Part shown: one piece after another, positions 51,269 through 60,490 of the stretch
How the letters are laid out: every line of letters begins with the position of its first letter
Numbering within the stretch: the stretch's first letter is position 1
Source of the DNA: G963676095 sp963676095
GTDB lineage: Bacteria; Bacteroidota; Bacteroidia; Bacteroidales; Prolixibacteraceae
Assembly: GCA_963676095.1 (NCBI GenBank)
Contig: OY781040.1
Span: 6,634,001 to 6,698,000 of the forward strand
Length of the DNA stretch: 64,000 nt
Direction: 5' to 3'
Notes under the pieces: generated by a model
Seen by the model: the letters and a program-made list of their open reading frames with translations, nothing else
Told to the model about the DNA's origin: nothing
Database searches by the model: none
Program-made: the position numbers and the translations under genes

Positions 51269-54157
51269 ATGCGCTTTGTTTTCGTCATTTTGATCATTTT
51301 TGCAACAACATTAAATGCTGCTGCCCAGTATTATTCATCAGGAGAAGATCCGGGAACCATTCGATGGAAGGAAATAAATACTAATGACTTTCAGATTATT
51401 TTCCCCGGAGACTATGAAGCCAAGGCACAACAACTGGCCTATGTCCTTGAAAAAGTATACAAATACGGATACATGACATTAGGACATCCTCCCCGTAAAA
51501 TTTCGGTAATCATTCATGCCCGCACGGTCACTTCAAATGGAATGGTCGCATGGGCACCGAAAAGGATGGAATTATTTGTAACTCCGTCTCAGGATATGTA
51601 TGCCCAGGACTGGTTGGAACAGCTGGCTGTCCATGAATTCAGGCATGTTGTCCAGATGGATAAAATCCAGTCAGATTTGCCGGACATATTGCCTGCTTTA
51701 TTCGGAGAGCAGGCGACTGCTGCGGTCGTTGGATTTTATCTGCCGTTTTGGTTTCTTGAGGGAGATGCAGTAATGACAGAAACAGCATTGACCAATTCAG
51801 GCAGGGGCAGACAACCCTATTTTTTGATGAAGAGTAAAGCCCAGGTACTTGAAAAGGGGCTGTTTTCATATGATAAAGCCGTTTTGGGGTCGTATAAAGA
51901 TTATGTTCCGAACAGGTATATGTTGGGATACTGGCTGGCTGGAGGGATCAGAAGTACATACGGGGCTGAAGTGTGGGATAATGTTTTGACAGAAATCGGG
52001 GAAATGCCATTTTCCGTTACTCCTTTTAATAAGGAACTGAAAAGGACAACGGGTATGAAAAAAGAAAATTTGTACTTAGGGCTTTTCGATAATTATTCCA
52101 ATCAGTGGAAAGCTGAAGCTGATTCAATAAAAAAAACAAGCTATAAAAGACTGACAGGAAAGAGCTGTACCTATACCAATTACCTGTATGTTTCCGCAAT
52201 TTCTGATTCGTCCGTTATTGCCTATAAGGACAGCAGGGATGATATTGGACGTATTGTCATCGTTTCACCTTCATCAGAGAGGACTTTATTTACCCCTGGA
52301 AATGTGATCGATGAGTCTCTTTCCGCAGCAGGGAATATGCTTATTTGGTCGGAAAACCGCCATGATTTGAGGTGGACGCTTGCCAACCGTACGGCCATTG
52401 TTATTTATGATATAACGAAAAGGAAAAAGAGGGTATTTTATCCGGAAAATAATCTTGAGGGACCAACGATTTCTCCGGATCACAAGGCTTTCGCAGCAGT
52501 GGAAACAGATAACTCTGGAAACTACAGCCTTTCTGTTTTTGACCTGAAAACAGGAAAAAGACTTTTTCGGTACAGTACGCCGGACAACCAGTATTTTTTT
52601 ACCCCAACGTGGAACCAGAAGTCACACAAGATTTATTTTGTTGCACTTTCCGGAAAAGGAAAGTATATTGGTTCGCTCGACTTATCTGACGGTTCTTTTC
52701 ACAGCTTAACGGAACCGGCATTTTATGATATCCGGAACCCTGAATTTTACTACGGAAAGCTTTATTATAGCTCATCTGTTACAGGTGTCGACAATATTTT
52801 CAGTCTGGACCTGTCATCCATGAAAAGCAAGCAAGTTTCTTCGGTTCCTTTTGGAGCCGATTATCCTTCCTTGTCAGGCAATCATTTATTCTTCAGTAAT
52901 TATTCTGCCGACGGTTACTCGGTCGCCGTGATGAAATTATCCGATTCCCTGAATAAACCGGGGAATAAAATTGTACCAAAAAAATATGAACTGGCCGAAT
53001 CTATTGCTGCACAGGAAGGAGGGATGCCTGACTTAACCCTTGATTCGACCGTTAGCTACCCAGTAAAACCTTATCGGAAAATAGCTCATCTGTTTAATTT
53101 TCACAGCTGGGCACCTTTGTATATTAATGCCAGTGATTACGAAATACAACCCGGCATTTCTTTTCTTTCCCAGAATAAACTGGGCACAGCCACAACCCAG
53201 CTTGGCTATGCCTATAATGTTACTGATAAAACGGGGAAATACAAGGCCGAATTCGAATATACAGGGTTGTTTCCTGTCATAAAAACGGAAATATCCTATG
53301 GCAAGGGAAAATCTACCTATCGGCTCATCCGTAATTATGTTGATAACCAGGGAAATGTCGTTGATTCAGATACCGTACTCCAAAAATATTCATGGAATGA
53401 GATGGAGTGGAAATTAAATTTAAGGATCCCGTTATATTTTAGCAGGGGAAAATATACCCGTCTTTTTCAGCCGGAAATAGAATACAGCTATAACAGGATC
53501 TCTCACGATAATACAACTCCTTCTAATTTTTACAAGGGGTATTACCATTCCCTCAGTTACAGGCTGTATTTTCAGAATATGATCAGAAAGGCCGAACTGG
53601 ATGTTGTTCCTGACTGGGGACAGGCATTTGATCTTATCTTCAGACATGACCCTGGCGGAGGAACCAGTATTGGAAGTTTAAAGGCTGCAGAATCTTATTT
53701 ATATTTCCCGGGATTGTACAGAAATCAGGCTATTCGCCTGTATAATGGTTTTCAGGTAAAGAACACTGACGAGAGCCTCAATTTCTCGGATGTTGTTAAT
53801 TTTCCCAGGGGGATCAGCCATTACCAGAATAAACAACTCTATTCTTTTGCGGCCGATTATATTATGCCCCTGGGGTACCCGGATCTGAGCCTTGGGAAAT
53901 TTTTCTATCTTAAACGGCTACGTTCGTCATTATTCTATGATTTCTCAAACATCAGAGCCAACATTTATAAAGATAATACTGTCGTTGGAAGTTATTCCGG
54001 CAACTTAAGTTCAACAGGCATTGAACTGACAGGAGACGGTTATTTCCTGCGTTTTTTATCGGCGCCGATTTCGGTTGGTACCAGGGGAATTTACCTGCCT
54101 GACAGCAAAGAATTCAGATTTGAATTTTTATTCTCGGTCAGTTTTGATTCCTTTTGA
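51269..54157 (+). CDS. Outer-membrane gluzincin-like/beta-propeller/beta-barrel protein
   Basis: A 962-aa exported protein with signal peptide (about 1-19, cut after A-A-A-Q). The N-terminal ~240 residues resemble peptidase MA/M1-like folds: HEFRH at 122-126 (HExxH) and W-F-L-E-G-D-A-V-M-T-E at 161-171, giving a full gluzincin set His122, His126 and Glu164. A TolB-like beta-propeller follows (about 300-590), then a surface-antigen-like beta-barrel ending in a terminal Phe. In annotation pipelines such proteins are often called TolB-like. Proteolysis or peptide binding at the cell surface is plausible but unproven. Confidence 0.8.
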   Translation: MRFVFVILIIFATTLNAAAQYYSSGEDPGTIRWKEINTNDFQIIFPGDYEAKAQQLAYVLEKVYKYGYMTLGHPPRKISVIIHARTVTSNGMVAWAPKRMELFVTPSQDMYAQDWLEQLAVHEFRHVVQMDKIQSDLPDILPALFGEQATAAVVGFYLPFWFLEGDAVMTETALTNSGRGRQPYFLMKSKAQVLEKGLFSYDKAVLGSYKDYVPNRYMLGYWLAGGIRSTYGAEVWDNVLTEIGEMPFSVTPFNKELKRTTGMKKENLYLGLFDNYSNQWKAEADSIKKTSYKRLTGKSCTYTNYLYVSAISDSSVIAYKDSRDDIGRIVIVSPSSERTLFTPGNVIDESLSAAGNMLIWSENRHDLRWTLANRTAIVIYDITKRKKRVFYPENNLEGPTISPDHKAFAAVETDNSGNYSLSVFDLKTGKRLFRYSTPDNQYFFTPTWNQKSHKIYFVALSGKGKYIGSLDLSDGSFHSLTEPAFYDIRNPEFYYGKLYYSSSVTGVDNIFSLDLSSMKSKQVSSVPFGADYPSLSGNHLFFSNYSADGYSVAVMKLSDSLNKPGNKIVPKKYELAESIAAQEGGMPDLTLDSTVSYPVKPYRKIAHLFNFHSWAPLYINASDYEIQPGISFLSQNKLGTATTQLGYAYNVTDKTGKYKAEFEYTGLFPVIKTEISYGKGKSTYRLIRNYVDNQGNVVDSDTVLQKYSWNEMEWKLNLRIPLYFSRGKYTRLFQPEIEYSYNRISHDNTTPSNFYKGYYHSLSYRLYFQNMIRKAELDVVPDWGQAFDLIFRHDPGGGTSIGSLKAAESYLYFPGLYRNQAIRLYNGFQVKNTDESLNFSDVVNFPRGISHYQNKQLYSFAADYIMPLGYPDLSLGKFFYLKRLRSSLFYDFSNIRANIYKDNTVVGSYSGNLSSTGIELTGDGYFLRFLSAPISVGTRGIYLPDSKEFRFEFLFSVSFDSF

Positions 54158-54187
54158 TCGAAAGATAACAAATCATGCAGGATACAA

Positions 54188-55435
54188 TTATTTTCCCGAC
54201 AAGGTTAATACAGTAATTTCAGGCATCATGTCGATCCGTCCACGGAAACCTATACAACCGATTCCCCTGTTTACATATAGGTATCGGTTACCATTAGAAT
54301 ATAATCCTCCCCAGTCTTTTTCTATCAGCCAGATAGGGCTAAAGGATATGCCAGCAATTTTAAGGGCAAACTGTCCGCCATGTGTATGCCCTGATAAGGT
54401 CAGGGGAATCTTTGTTTGGGGCAATACTTTACTGGTCCAATGAGCAGGATCATGTGTCATCAGGATACAGAAATATCCGGGTTTCACGTCCTTCATTGCC
54501 TTATTCAGATTGGCATACTGAGGAAAAGGTTTATGGCCCCAGTTCTCAACCCCCGCGATATAAAGGGCCGTATCGTTTATGCTTATTTTTACAGACGAGT
54601 TCCGGAGCAGCCTGAAGCCTGCAACTTCAATTTTCCGGTCGATCATGTCCTGGTTATAATCTTTTTCCTCTTTAGAATCCCAATCAGTATAATCGCCGTA
54701 ATCATGGTTTCCAAGGATGGCGAACTTTCCATATCTGGCATTTATTGATCCAAGTTGTTGCTCAAAACCCTCCATTTCCTGATAAAAATTATTCACCATG
54801 TCTCCGGTGAAAAGGATCAGATCAGGGTGTAAGCTGTTAATTTTGTCAACTATATCAGAAAGAAAATGGTCATTTTCAAAACTTCCAAGATGAAGGTCTG
54901 ATATCTGAATTATTTTTAGTCCATTGAGTTTTTGGGGTAAGGCCGTAAATCTCAATTTTACATTCTCCACATGGATTTCCTTTCGTCCAAGAAGAATGCC
55001 ATATCCGAGATCAAGGATTATACCTAAACTAATTATTATTCCGCCAAGCAGGATTGTCTTTTGCAAATGATAGCCCTTCTTAATCCGGAACGGTAACGAG
55101 ACTATTGTGAAAAGAGATATAACTGTTTTGGGTAAAAGATTAAGAAGGGACACTATGATGGCAAAGTAAAAAAAACCATATGCAGAAGTATGCCTGATCT
55201 TTTCCGGGTTAAAAAAAGCGGTAAACCATACCGACTGGAACATGATTGTAATAAACCAATATATTATGCCGACCAGTCGTCTTTGCTTTTTACCATCTAT
55301 CAACTGGATAATTCCCAGGTAAGCTGAAATCTCTATCAGAGCAATGACTATTATAAACAAGTAAACGCCTGATGCAGGAATGCCTCTCATCGCTTTATCT
55401 TTATGGGTTAATAAGTCAGGCACTAATTTAATCAA
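54188..55435 (-). CDS. Membrane-anchored metallophosphoesterase
   Basis: A 415-aa protein with four N-terminal membrane helices (about residues 18-140) and a C-terminal calcineurin-like phosphoesterase domain: I-S-D-L-H-L-G-S-F near 177, L-F-T-G-D-M-V-N-N near 207, G-N-H-D-Y near 240, T-H-D-P near 325 and S-G-H-T-H-G-G-Q near 344. The architecture resembles YkuE/YaeI-type enzymes and LpxG-like lipid phosphatases; the substrate is unknown. A possible alternative start is the ATG at 55390. It is convergent with the gluzincin-like gene. Confidence 0.9.
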   Translation of the reverse strand: MIKLVPDLLTHKDKAMRGIPASGVYLFIIVIALIEISAYLGIIQLIDGKKQRRLVGIIYWFITIMFQSVWFTAFFNPEKIRHTSAYGFFYFAIIVSLLNLLPKTVISLFTIVSLPFRIKKGYHLQKTILLGGIIISLGIILDLGYGILLGRKEIHVENVKLRFTALPQKLNGLKIIQISDLHLGSFENDHFLSDIVDKINSLHPDLILFTGDMVNNFYQEMEGFEQQLGSINARYGKFAILGNHDYGDYTDWDSKEEKDYNQDMIDRKIEVAGFRLLRNSSVKISINDTALYIAGVENWGHKPFPQYANLNKAMKDVKPGYFCILMTHDPAHWTSKVLPQTKIPLTLSGHTHGGQFALKIAGISFSPIWLIEKDWGGLYSNGNRYLYVNRGIGCIGFRGRIDMMPEITVLTLSGK

Positions 55436-56150
55436 CTTAACCGATTTTTCGATGAACTACAGTTAATCAGCTCAATTTTGAATTAAAATTTCAATATGCC
55501 AGTGGGTATTTACCAGCCTGTATCCCTAATTCATATAAGTCCTTACATAAATGAATATTAATTTTTACCTCCCTGAGAATTGAATATTTCATCAATCCCC
55601 GGATAAAGGACAGAAATATTAAAAGCATTTCTTATTTTTTCAGAGAACGGGACCTGGTTCGAAATAAATACCTTCAAGAAAGATTTTTTGAGTAATTACT
55701 TTTTTCCTTCCCCTGAAAATATTCAAATGGAGAATACCATTTCCAGAAAGGCCAAAAATATTTGCATTAAATCATCGCATTCTAAAATATACAAAAGTAA
55801 AATCGCATAAATACACAAAAGTAAACAGACTGAAATTTGTCAGGGTTACAAAAATTAACAACTGCAATGCAAATAATTTAATTATTTATTGGGGAAAGAG
55901 TAGGGGATAGTTTACAAAATAATCCTTCTGCACAAAGGATTAAAATATAATATTAAAGCTCATAAAAACAATAACTTAATAGAGTTTTTTGATTTAAGGG
56001 ACAATAGATATGACAATAATATTAGCAATCAATAATAAAATACATTTATTTTCAATTTAATTTATTTAATATCAGTGTTATAATATATTTCTATTAAAGC
56101 TTTAGTTTAGTAAGTTACAGATATTGAAGTCTATGTAGGATGCTGAATTT

Positions 56151-56182
56151 ACATTTGTAATATTGCGGTATTTTACAAATGT
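56151..56182. promoter_or_regulatory. Operator-like inverted repeat upstream of XRE regulator
   Basis: ACATTTGTAA (56151-56160) and TTACAAATGT (56173-56182) are perfect 10-bp inverted copies, 12 bases apart, just upstream of the -33 element. Related half-sites TTTTGTAAAT lie at 56184-56193 and 56211-56220, overlapping both promoter elements. The same motif recurs at 58572-58585. This is suggestive of self-regulation by the adjacent gene. Confidence 0.55.
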
Positions 56183-56184
56183 AT

Positions 56185-56215
56185 TTTGTAAATATCTTTT
56201 TGTGCTTTATTTTTG
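56185..56215 (+). promoter_or_regulatory. Promoter of XRE/CI-type regulator
   Basis: TTTG (56185-56188), exactly 19 bases, TATTTTTG (56208-56215): a full match to the Bacteroidota -33/-7 consensus, 22 bases before the ATG. Confidence 0.65.
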
Positions 56216-56237
56216 TAAATAGAAACACGTCACAAAA

Positions 56238-56693
56238 ATGAATACCCGGATAAAACAAATCATGGATCACAGAGGGTTAACGCCATCAGAATTCGCAGAT
56301 ACGATTGGTGTTCAGCGGTCCAATATCACGCACATTTTGCATGGCAGAAACAAGCCGGGATTTCAGTTTATAGTCAAAATTCTGGAAAGTTTTCCTGAAA
56401 TAAACGCGAAATGGTTAATTACAGGAGAAGGAAGTATGCTTGAAGAAAAGCAGCAAGAGGTTTCCGTTAAACAAAGTGTCAAACAAAAGTTACTGTTTCA
56501 GGAGGAGGAAGAACCTGACGAAAAAAAAACTGTTGAAAGAAAAGAGGATACTTCAAAAGCCAGGATTCCAGGAAAGAAAGAACCATTATCTGAACGCGTT
56601 TTGTCTGTGATGAATGAAAATGATCGGGAAGTTGAAAGGATTGTCGTATTTTTTACTGATCAGACTTTCAAACAGTATTTGCCTTCATCTTAA
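56238..56693 (+). CDS. XRE/CI-type helix-turn-helix regulator
   Basis: A 151-aa protein with an N-terminal helix-turn-helix of the phage CI/XRE type (about residues 1-62; S-E-F-A-D-T-I-G-V-Q-R-S-N-I-T-H-I-L-H-G is the HTH core). A charged Lys/Glu-rich linker (about 70-118) and a short C-terminal segment follow. No peptidase or sensor domain. Promoter and inverted repeats directly upstream suggest autoregulation; the same motif at the start of the serine hydrolase gene (58586) suggests a small local regulon. Confidence 0.88.
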   Translation: MNTRIKQIMDHRGLTPSEFADTIGVQRSNITHILHGRNKPGFQFIVKILESFPEINAKWLITGEGSMLEEKQQEVSVKQSVKQKLLFQEEEEPDEKKTVERKEDTSKARIPGKKEPLSERVLSVMNENDREVERIVVFFTDQTFKQYLPSS

Positions 56694-56855
56694 TTCACCG
56701 CTGAAAATGAAAAAAATAACACATAAATTAAAATTTCATATACAATTATTCTCTTCTATGGATATGAAGTAATTAACAAATATAAATTGCAGTAGATGTG
56801 CTATTTGTAATGCAGAAATACTTACAGGCAGGCTTTCCCTAAACGATTTTTACCC

Positions 56856-56872
56856 TATATTTGCAGGCAAAT
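56856..56872 (+). promoter_or_regulatory. pyrKD -7 element with overlapping palindrome
   Basis: TATATTTG (56856-56863) fits TAnnTTTG, 14 bases before the pyrK ATG. It overlaps an inverted repeat ATTTGC-AG-GCAAAT (56859-56872) that could be an operator, for a regulator not identified here. Confidence 0.45.
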
Positions 56873-56877
56873 TTATA

Positions 56878-57663
56878 ATGGCTATGAAAAAATTTGTCCG
56901 GGAGTTATTATTGGTAGAAAATAAACAATTAAACCATGATAATTTTCGTTTAGTACTACAATCGGACACTGACCTTCCTGAAATGGCCCCGGGCCAGTTT
57001 GTAAATGTCTTGATTGATAAATCAACCGAAATTTTGCTCCGCAGACCTTTTTCAATACTAGATGCTGATTACAAAAGGAAAACATTTTCTTTGCTTGTTA
57101 AGATTCTTGGGCGGGGCTCACGGATTCTTACAACCTATAAAGCGGGGGAACGGATCAGTACCATTTTCCCGTTGGGAAAGGGGTTCAGCAGACCGGGTCA
57201 GGAGGATAGGATTCTTTTGATTGGCGGGGGAAGTGGTGTTGCACCTCTGTTGTTTTTCGCGAAGACGAGCGGGCTAAAACCGGAACAGGTACATATCCTG
57301 CTTGGGGCAAAAAGTAATGCTGACCATATCGATGTCGGTTCATACATGGGGTATGGGAATTTTTATTTTACAACGGAAGACGGAAGCCTGGGGGAAAAAG
57401 GCTATGTTACAGATCATCCTATTTACAAAAGTAAACTATCCTTTTTTTCAAAAATTTACTCATGCGGGCCTGCCCCTATGATGAAAGCTGTGGCCAGGGA
57501 TGCTGCGGCAAAGAGCATCTTTTGTGAGGTTTCGCTTGAAAATATGATGGCATGCGGATTTGGCGTATGTCTTTGTTGTGTAGAAAAAACAACTTCAGGG
57601 AACAGGTGCGTATGTACAGAAGGACCTGTCTTTAATATCAATGAACTGACATGGCAGAAATAA
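56878..57663 (+). CDS. pyrK: Dihydroorotate dehydrogenase electron-transfer subunit
   Basis: A 261-aa FAD/[2Fe-2S] subunit that passes electrons from PyrD (class 1B) to NAD+. The FAD-binding block L-R-R-P-F-S-I (about 58-64), the pyridine-nucleotide loop L-I-G-G-G-S-G-V-A-P-L (about 116-126) and the C-terminal iron-sulfur set M-A-C-G-F-G-V-C-L-C-C followed by a final Cys in R-C-V-C are all present. The ATG six bases on (56884) is an alternative start. It overlaps pyrD by 13 bases. Confidence 0.93.
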   Translation: MAMKKFVRELLLVENKQLNHDNFRLVLQSDTDLPEMAPGQFVNVLIDKSTEILLRRPFSILDADYKRKTFSLLVKILGRGSRILTTYKAGERISTIFPLGKGFSRPGQEDRILLIGGGSGVAPLLFFAKTSGLKPEQVHILLGAKSNADHIDVGSYMGYGNFYFTTEDGSLGEKGYVTDHPIYKSKLSFFSKIYSCGPAPMMKAVARDAAAKSIFCEVSLENMMACGFGVCLCCVEKTTSGNRCVCTEGPVFNINELTWQK

Positions 57664-58562
57664 GTGTAAAAATAAAAAGTTTATCCTTAAAAAATCCGGT
57701 ACTGACAGCTTCCGGAACTTGTGGCTTTGGTGAAGAGATCGCTGATTTTGTAGATCTTTCGGCCTTGGGTGGCGTTGTAATGAAAGGGACAACACTACTA
57801 CCAAGGCAGGGAAACGATTATCCACGAATGGCCGAGACCCCTTCTGGAATGTTAAATGCAGTCGGATTACAAAATAAAGGCCTTGATAATTTTGTCAAAA
57901 ATATTTACCCCTCAATAAAAGACATCGAAACGAATTTTATTGTTAATGTAAATGGCTCAACTATTGATGAATATGTGAAGCTATCTGAACAGATAAATGA
58001 GTTGGAAAAAATCCCTGCAATAGAGCTTAATATCAGTTGTCCCAATGTTAAAGAGGGGGGTATGGCTTTTGGAGTAAGTTGTTCTTCTGCTGAGAAAGTT
58101 GTCCGGGCCGTACGCGATGTTTATAATAAAACAATGATCGTGAAACTGTCTCCAAATGTTACCGACATTGCGGAGATTGCCAAAGCCGTTGAAAACCAGG
58201 GGGCAGATAGTGTTTCTCTTGTAAATACATTCCTTGGAATGGCCGTTAATGCGGAAACAAGAAAACCTGTATTATCAACAATTACAGGCGGATTATCCGG
58301 TCCTGCAATAAAACCGATTGCACTCCGGATGGTTTGGCAGGTTTATCAGGCAGTCAGGATTCCTGTAATTGGAATTGGAGGGATTATGAATGCTACTGAT
58401 GCGATTGAATTTATCCTGGCCGGGGCTTCCGCTGTTCAAGTGGGAACGGCCATTTTTATAGATCCTTTATCTCCTGTAAAGATAGCTGAAGGAATAAATG
58501 AATACCTGGACCGTCATCATTTCAGGTCCGTTTATGAATTAATTGGCAGTTTACAAATATAA
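57651..58562 (+). CDS. pyrD: Dihydroorotate dehydrogenase, class 1B catalytic subunit
   Basis: A 303-aa FMN enzyme converting dihydroorotate to orotate. The N-terminal P-V-L-T-A-S-G-T-C-G-F-G block, the N-A-V-G-L-Q-N block near 69-75, the active-site N-I-S-C-P-N (Cys130, in line with L. lactis PyrDB Cys135) and the C-terminal G-I-G-G-I-M and A-S-A-V-Q-V-G-T-A blocks are present. The Cys base marks class 1, and pairing with pyrK makes it the NAD+-linked 1B type. Confidence 0.96.
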   Translation: MAEISVKIKSLSLKNPVLTASGTCGFGEEIADFVDLSALGGVVMKGTTLLPRQGNDYPRMAETPSGMLNAVGLQNKGLDNFVKNIYPSIKDIETNFIVNVNGSTIDEYVKLSEQINELEKIPAIELNISCPNVKEGGMAFGVSCSSAEKVVRAVRDVYNKTMIVKLSPNVTDIAEIAKAVENQGADSVSLVNTFLGMAVNAETRKPVLSTITGGLSGPAIKPIALRMVWQVYQAVRIPVIGIGGIMNATDAIEFILAGASAVQVGTAIFIDPLSPVKIAEGINEYLDRHHFRSVYELIGSLQI

Positions 58563-58571
58563 ATCATAATA

Positions 58572-58585
58572 TTTACATTTGTAAA
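58572..58585. promoter_or_regulatory. Palindrome TTTACATTTGTAAA before serine hydrolase
   Basis: TTTACA-TT-TGTAAA is placed so that its last base abuts the ATG of the serine hydrolase gene. Its arms match the operator-like repeat of the XRE regulator (56151-56182). A related ACAAAT half-site also lies in the pyrD stop region. Confidence 0.5.
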
Positions 58586-59890
58586 ATGAAGTATTTTAAG
58601 TACACAGTGATCGCTTTGGTTCTTATTTTTTCTTATGGATCGAAGGGATATGAGACCGGACAGAAAACACCGCCTTATTATAAATTAGTTGTTGCAGGAT
58701 TGAATAACCGGCTCTCAAATAAAGTTTCAGATTTTCCTTATTCCGCTTATATTAACAAGGAAATTGAGCATTTCAGGCATACCTGGGGATTGAAGGGAGT
58801 GTCTATCGCGATTGTAAAGAACGATCGTTTGGTGTATGCTCATGGTTTTGGAATTGCTGATGATAGTCAGGTTACAGTAGCTCCGGGAAATATATTTCGT
58901 GTTGCCAGCGTATCGAAACTGATCACTGCTGTTGCCATTATGAAGTTGGTGGAGGATGATAAATTATCTCTGGACGAGTGTGTATTCGGGCCGGACGGGA
59001 TTATCAAGGATACCATATTAAATCACGTGCGTGATAAAAGAATTTATAAAATAACGGTGAGGGACCTTTTGGCACATGCGGGCGGATGGACCTTGCGGCT
59101 TGGAGACCCGGCATTCAATTCATTGCGTATAGCCGAGATCGTCGGGGATGTACCTCCGGCAACGATCACTACCTACTATAAATATATAGCGGCAACGCAC
59201 TTATCGTTCAATCCCGGCACACGGTCTGTATATTCCAACATGGGATACATGTTTCTCAGTGAAGTTATTCATACTGTAGCAGGTGAACCATATGAATCCT
59301 ATATTGAAAAGAACATTCTCGTTCCTAACGGAATTGTAGATATGCATATTGGCAACACCTATCGTAAAAACAAATTTTCTAATGAGGTTCAGTACTATGA
59401 ACAGGAAGATAACCAGAAGGTTCCAGAATATAATGGCTCAGGCACTATGGTGGAACGGTCAAATGGCGGCAATCCTATTGATTTGCTAAGTGCTGCAGGC
59501 GGATGGGTTTGTTCTTCTATCGAAATGGCAAGACTGGTAGCTTTAATTGACGGGGAATCGGGCGTTAAGGATATTTTGTCGAGGAGGTCGATCCGGGAAA
59601 TGACCAATCATACTTATGCAAAAGGTCCGCTGGGATGGAAGAACACATCCGATAACGGTGATTGGTACAGGACCGGAAGCATGGCCGGGACTTCGGCTAT
59701 GATAAAAAGGCAGCGGGACGGCATTACCTGGGTCTTCCTTTCCAATACCAGCAGTTGGAAAGGATATAAATTATCTGCTGACATTAACCGTATAATGACT
59801 AAAATAACCAATAATGTAAAAAACTGGACCGATACAGACTTGTTCAAGTATTATCCAATCGATTCATTATCTGTCGCTAATAAGTTGTAA
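58586..59890 (+). CDS. Class C beta-lactamase-like serine hydrolase
   Basis: A 434-aa exported protein with an N-terminal hydrophobic signal (about 1-20) and the serine beta-lactamase/penicillin-binding fold. S-V-S-K (about residues 110-113) is the S-x-x-K with the nucleophile, Y-S-N near 212 is the Y-x-N motif, and the H-A-G-G-W block near 160 is typical of the AmpC/EstB-like family. It could be a carboxypeptidase, esterase or D-aminopeptidase; resistance function should not be assumed. It may be co-transcribed with pyrKD (23-base gap) or controlled from the palindrome at its start. Confidence 0.88.
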   Translation: MKYFKYTVIALVLIFSYGSKGYETGQKTPPYYKLVVAGLNNRLSNKVSDFPYSAYINKEIEHFRHTWGLKGVSIAIVKNDRLVYAHGFGIADDSQVTVAPGNIFRVASVSKLITAVAIMKLVEDDKLSLDECVFGPDGIIKDTILNHVRDKRIYKITVRDLLAHAGGWTLRLGDPAFNSLRIAEIVGDVPPATITTYYKYIAATHLSFNPGTRSVYSNMGYMFLSEVIHTVAGEPYESYIEKNILVPNGIVDMHIGNTYRKNKFSNEVQYYEQEDNQKVPEYNGSGTMVERSNGGNPIDLLSAAGGWVCSSIEMARLVALIDGESGVKDILSRRSIREMTNHTYAKGPLGWKNTSDNGDWYRTGSMAGTSAMIKRQRDGITWVFLSNTSSWKGYKLSADINRIMTKITNNVKNWTDTDLFKYYPIDSLSVANKL

Positions 59891-60034
59891 ATAAAATAAT
59901 TATTGCGAATAAACGAGGTGAACACTGAAAGATTTAGCCCTTTTTTTTTAGATATTTTTAATTTTTTTAACATTTCGAAATGTATCGAATAAACAATTAA
60001 GGCTTAACTTTAAAAGGTGAAATCCTTGGAAAAT

Positions 60035-60490
60035 ATGAAGTTACTGCTCCTTTGTTTATTCTTTACTTTTCTTTCGTTTGCCGGATGGTGCCAGGAACAA
60101 TATGTGTTTGACAGTCGGCCCGTGAAGTATCCAGAGGTGAAAGAGTGTCCGCGTGATGAGTATCTAAGTAAGGATGTCCGCGTAAAGCTCGCTCAATTCG
60201 ATTTAATTTATACAAAAACGATCGATCCGAACAGTTCCCGTTTTATTCCTTCCATGGAAATTAAAAAACCAGATCTTTATTATTCTGTGCAAAAATTATC
60301 CAAATATTACTGTAAATGCCTTAAAAAAGGAATTATATCTAAGGAAGAGGCTGAGAATCAATTTAAAAATATACTTGATAAGTGCATTCAGATTTTTGCA
60401 AGGGACACAAGCCCTATAGAGGCTGAATTAAGAGCCACTAACGATCCGAAAGATATTGTCAGTGTTTTTAATAAAATTATTATCAGATAG
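60035..60490 (+). CDS. Hypothetical exported protein
   Basis: A protein of about 151 aa with an N-terminal signal peptide (M-K-L-L-L-L-C-L-F-F, cut likely after W-C-Q). I chose the ATG at 60035; a GTG at 60017 in the same frame would add six residues before the basic start of the signal. The mature part is Lys/Cys-rich with Y-Y-C-K-C-L-K-K-G near its middle and a single further Cys about 25 residues on. I do not recognise the family. The context gives no clear function. Confidence 0.65.
   Translation: MKLLLLCLFFTFLSFAGWCQEQYVFDSRPVKYPEVKECPRDEYLSKDVRVKLAQFDLIYTKTIDPNSSRFIPSMEIKKPDLYYSVQKLSKYYCKCLKKGIISKEEAENQFKNILDKCIQIFARDTSPIEAELRATNDPKDIVSVFNKIIIR

Larger units (their letters stand above)
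55436..56237. other. 800-base gene-free region upstream of XRE regulator
   Basis: I see no gene here. It is notably A+T-rich. Direct repeats of the form ATCGCAT...ACAAAAGTAAA occur at 55774-55801 and 55802-55826. Its right end (56151-56215) holds operator and promoter elements for the regulator. The remainder shows no hairpin, tRNA or repeat of note. Confidence 0.5.

Noticed and set aside
55656..55665. GGTTCGAAAT resembling a tRNA T-arm
   Set aside because: No acceptor, D-arm or anticodon stem can be drawn around it.
55774..55826. Direct repeats as a CRISPR array
   Set aside because: Only two imperfect units of unequal length, no spacers and no cas genes.
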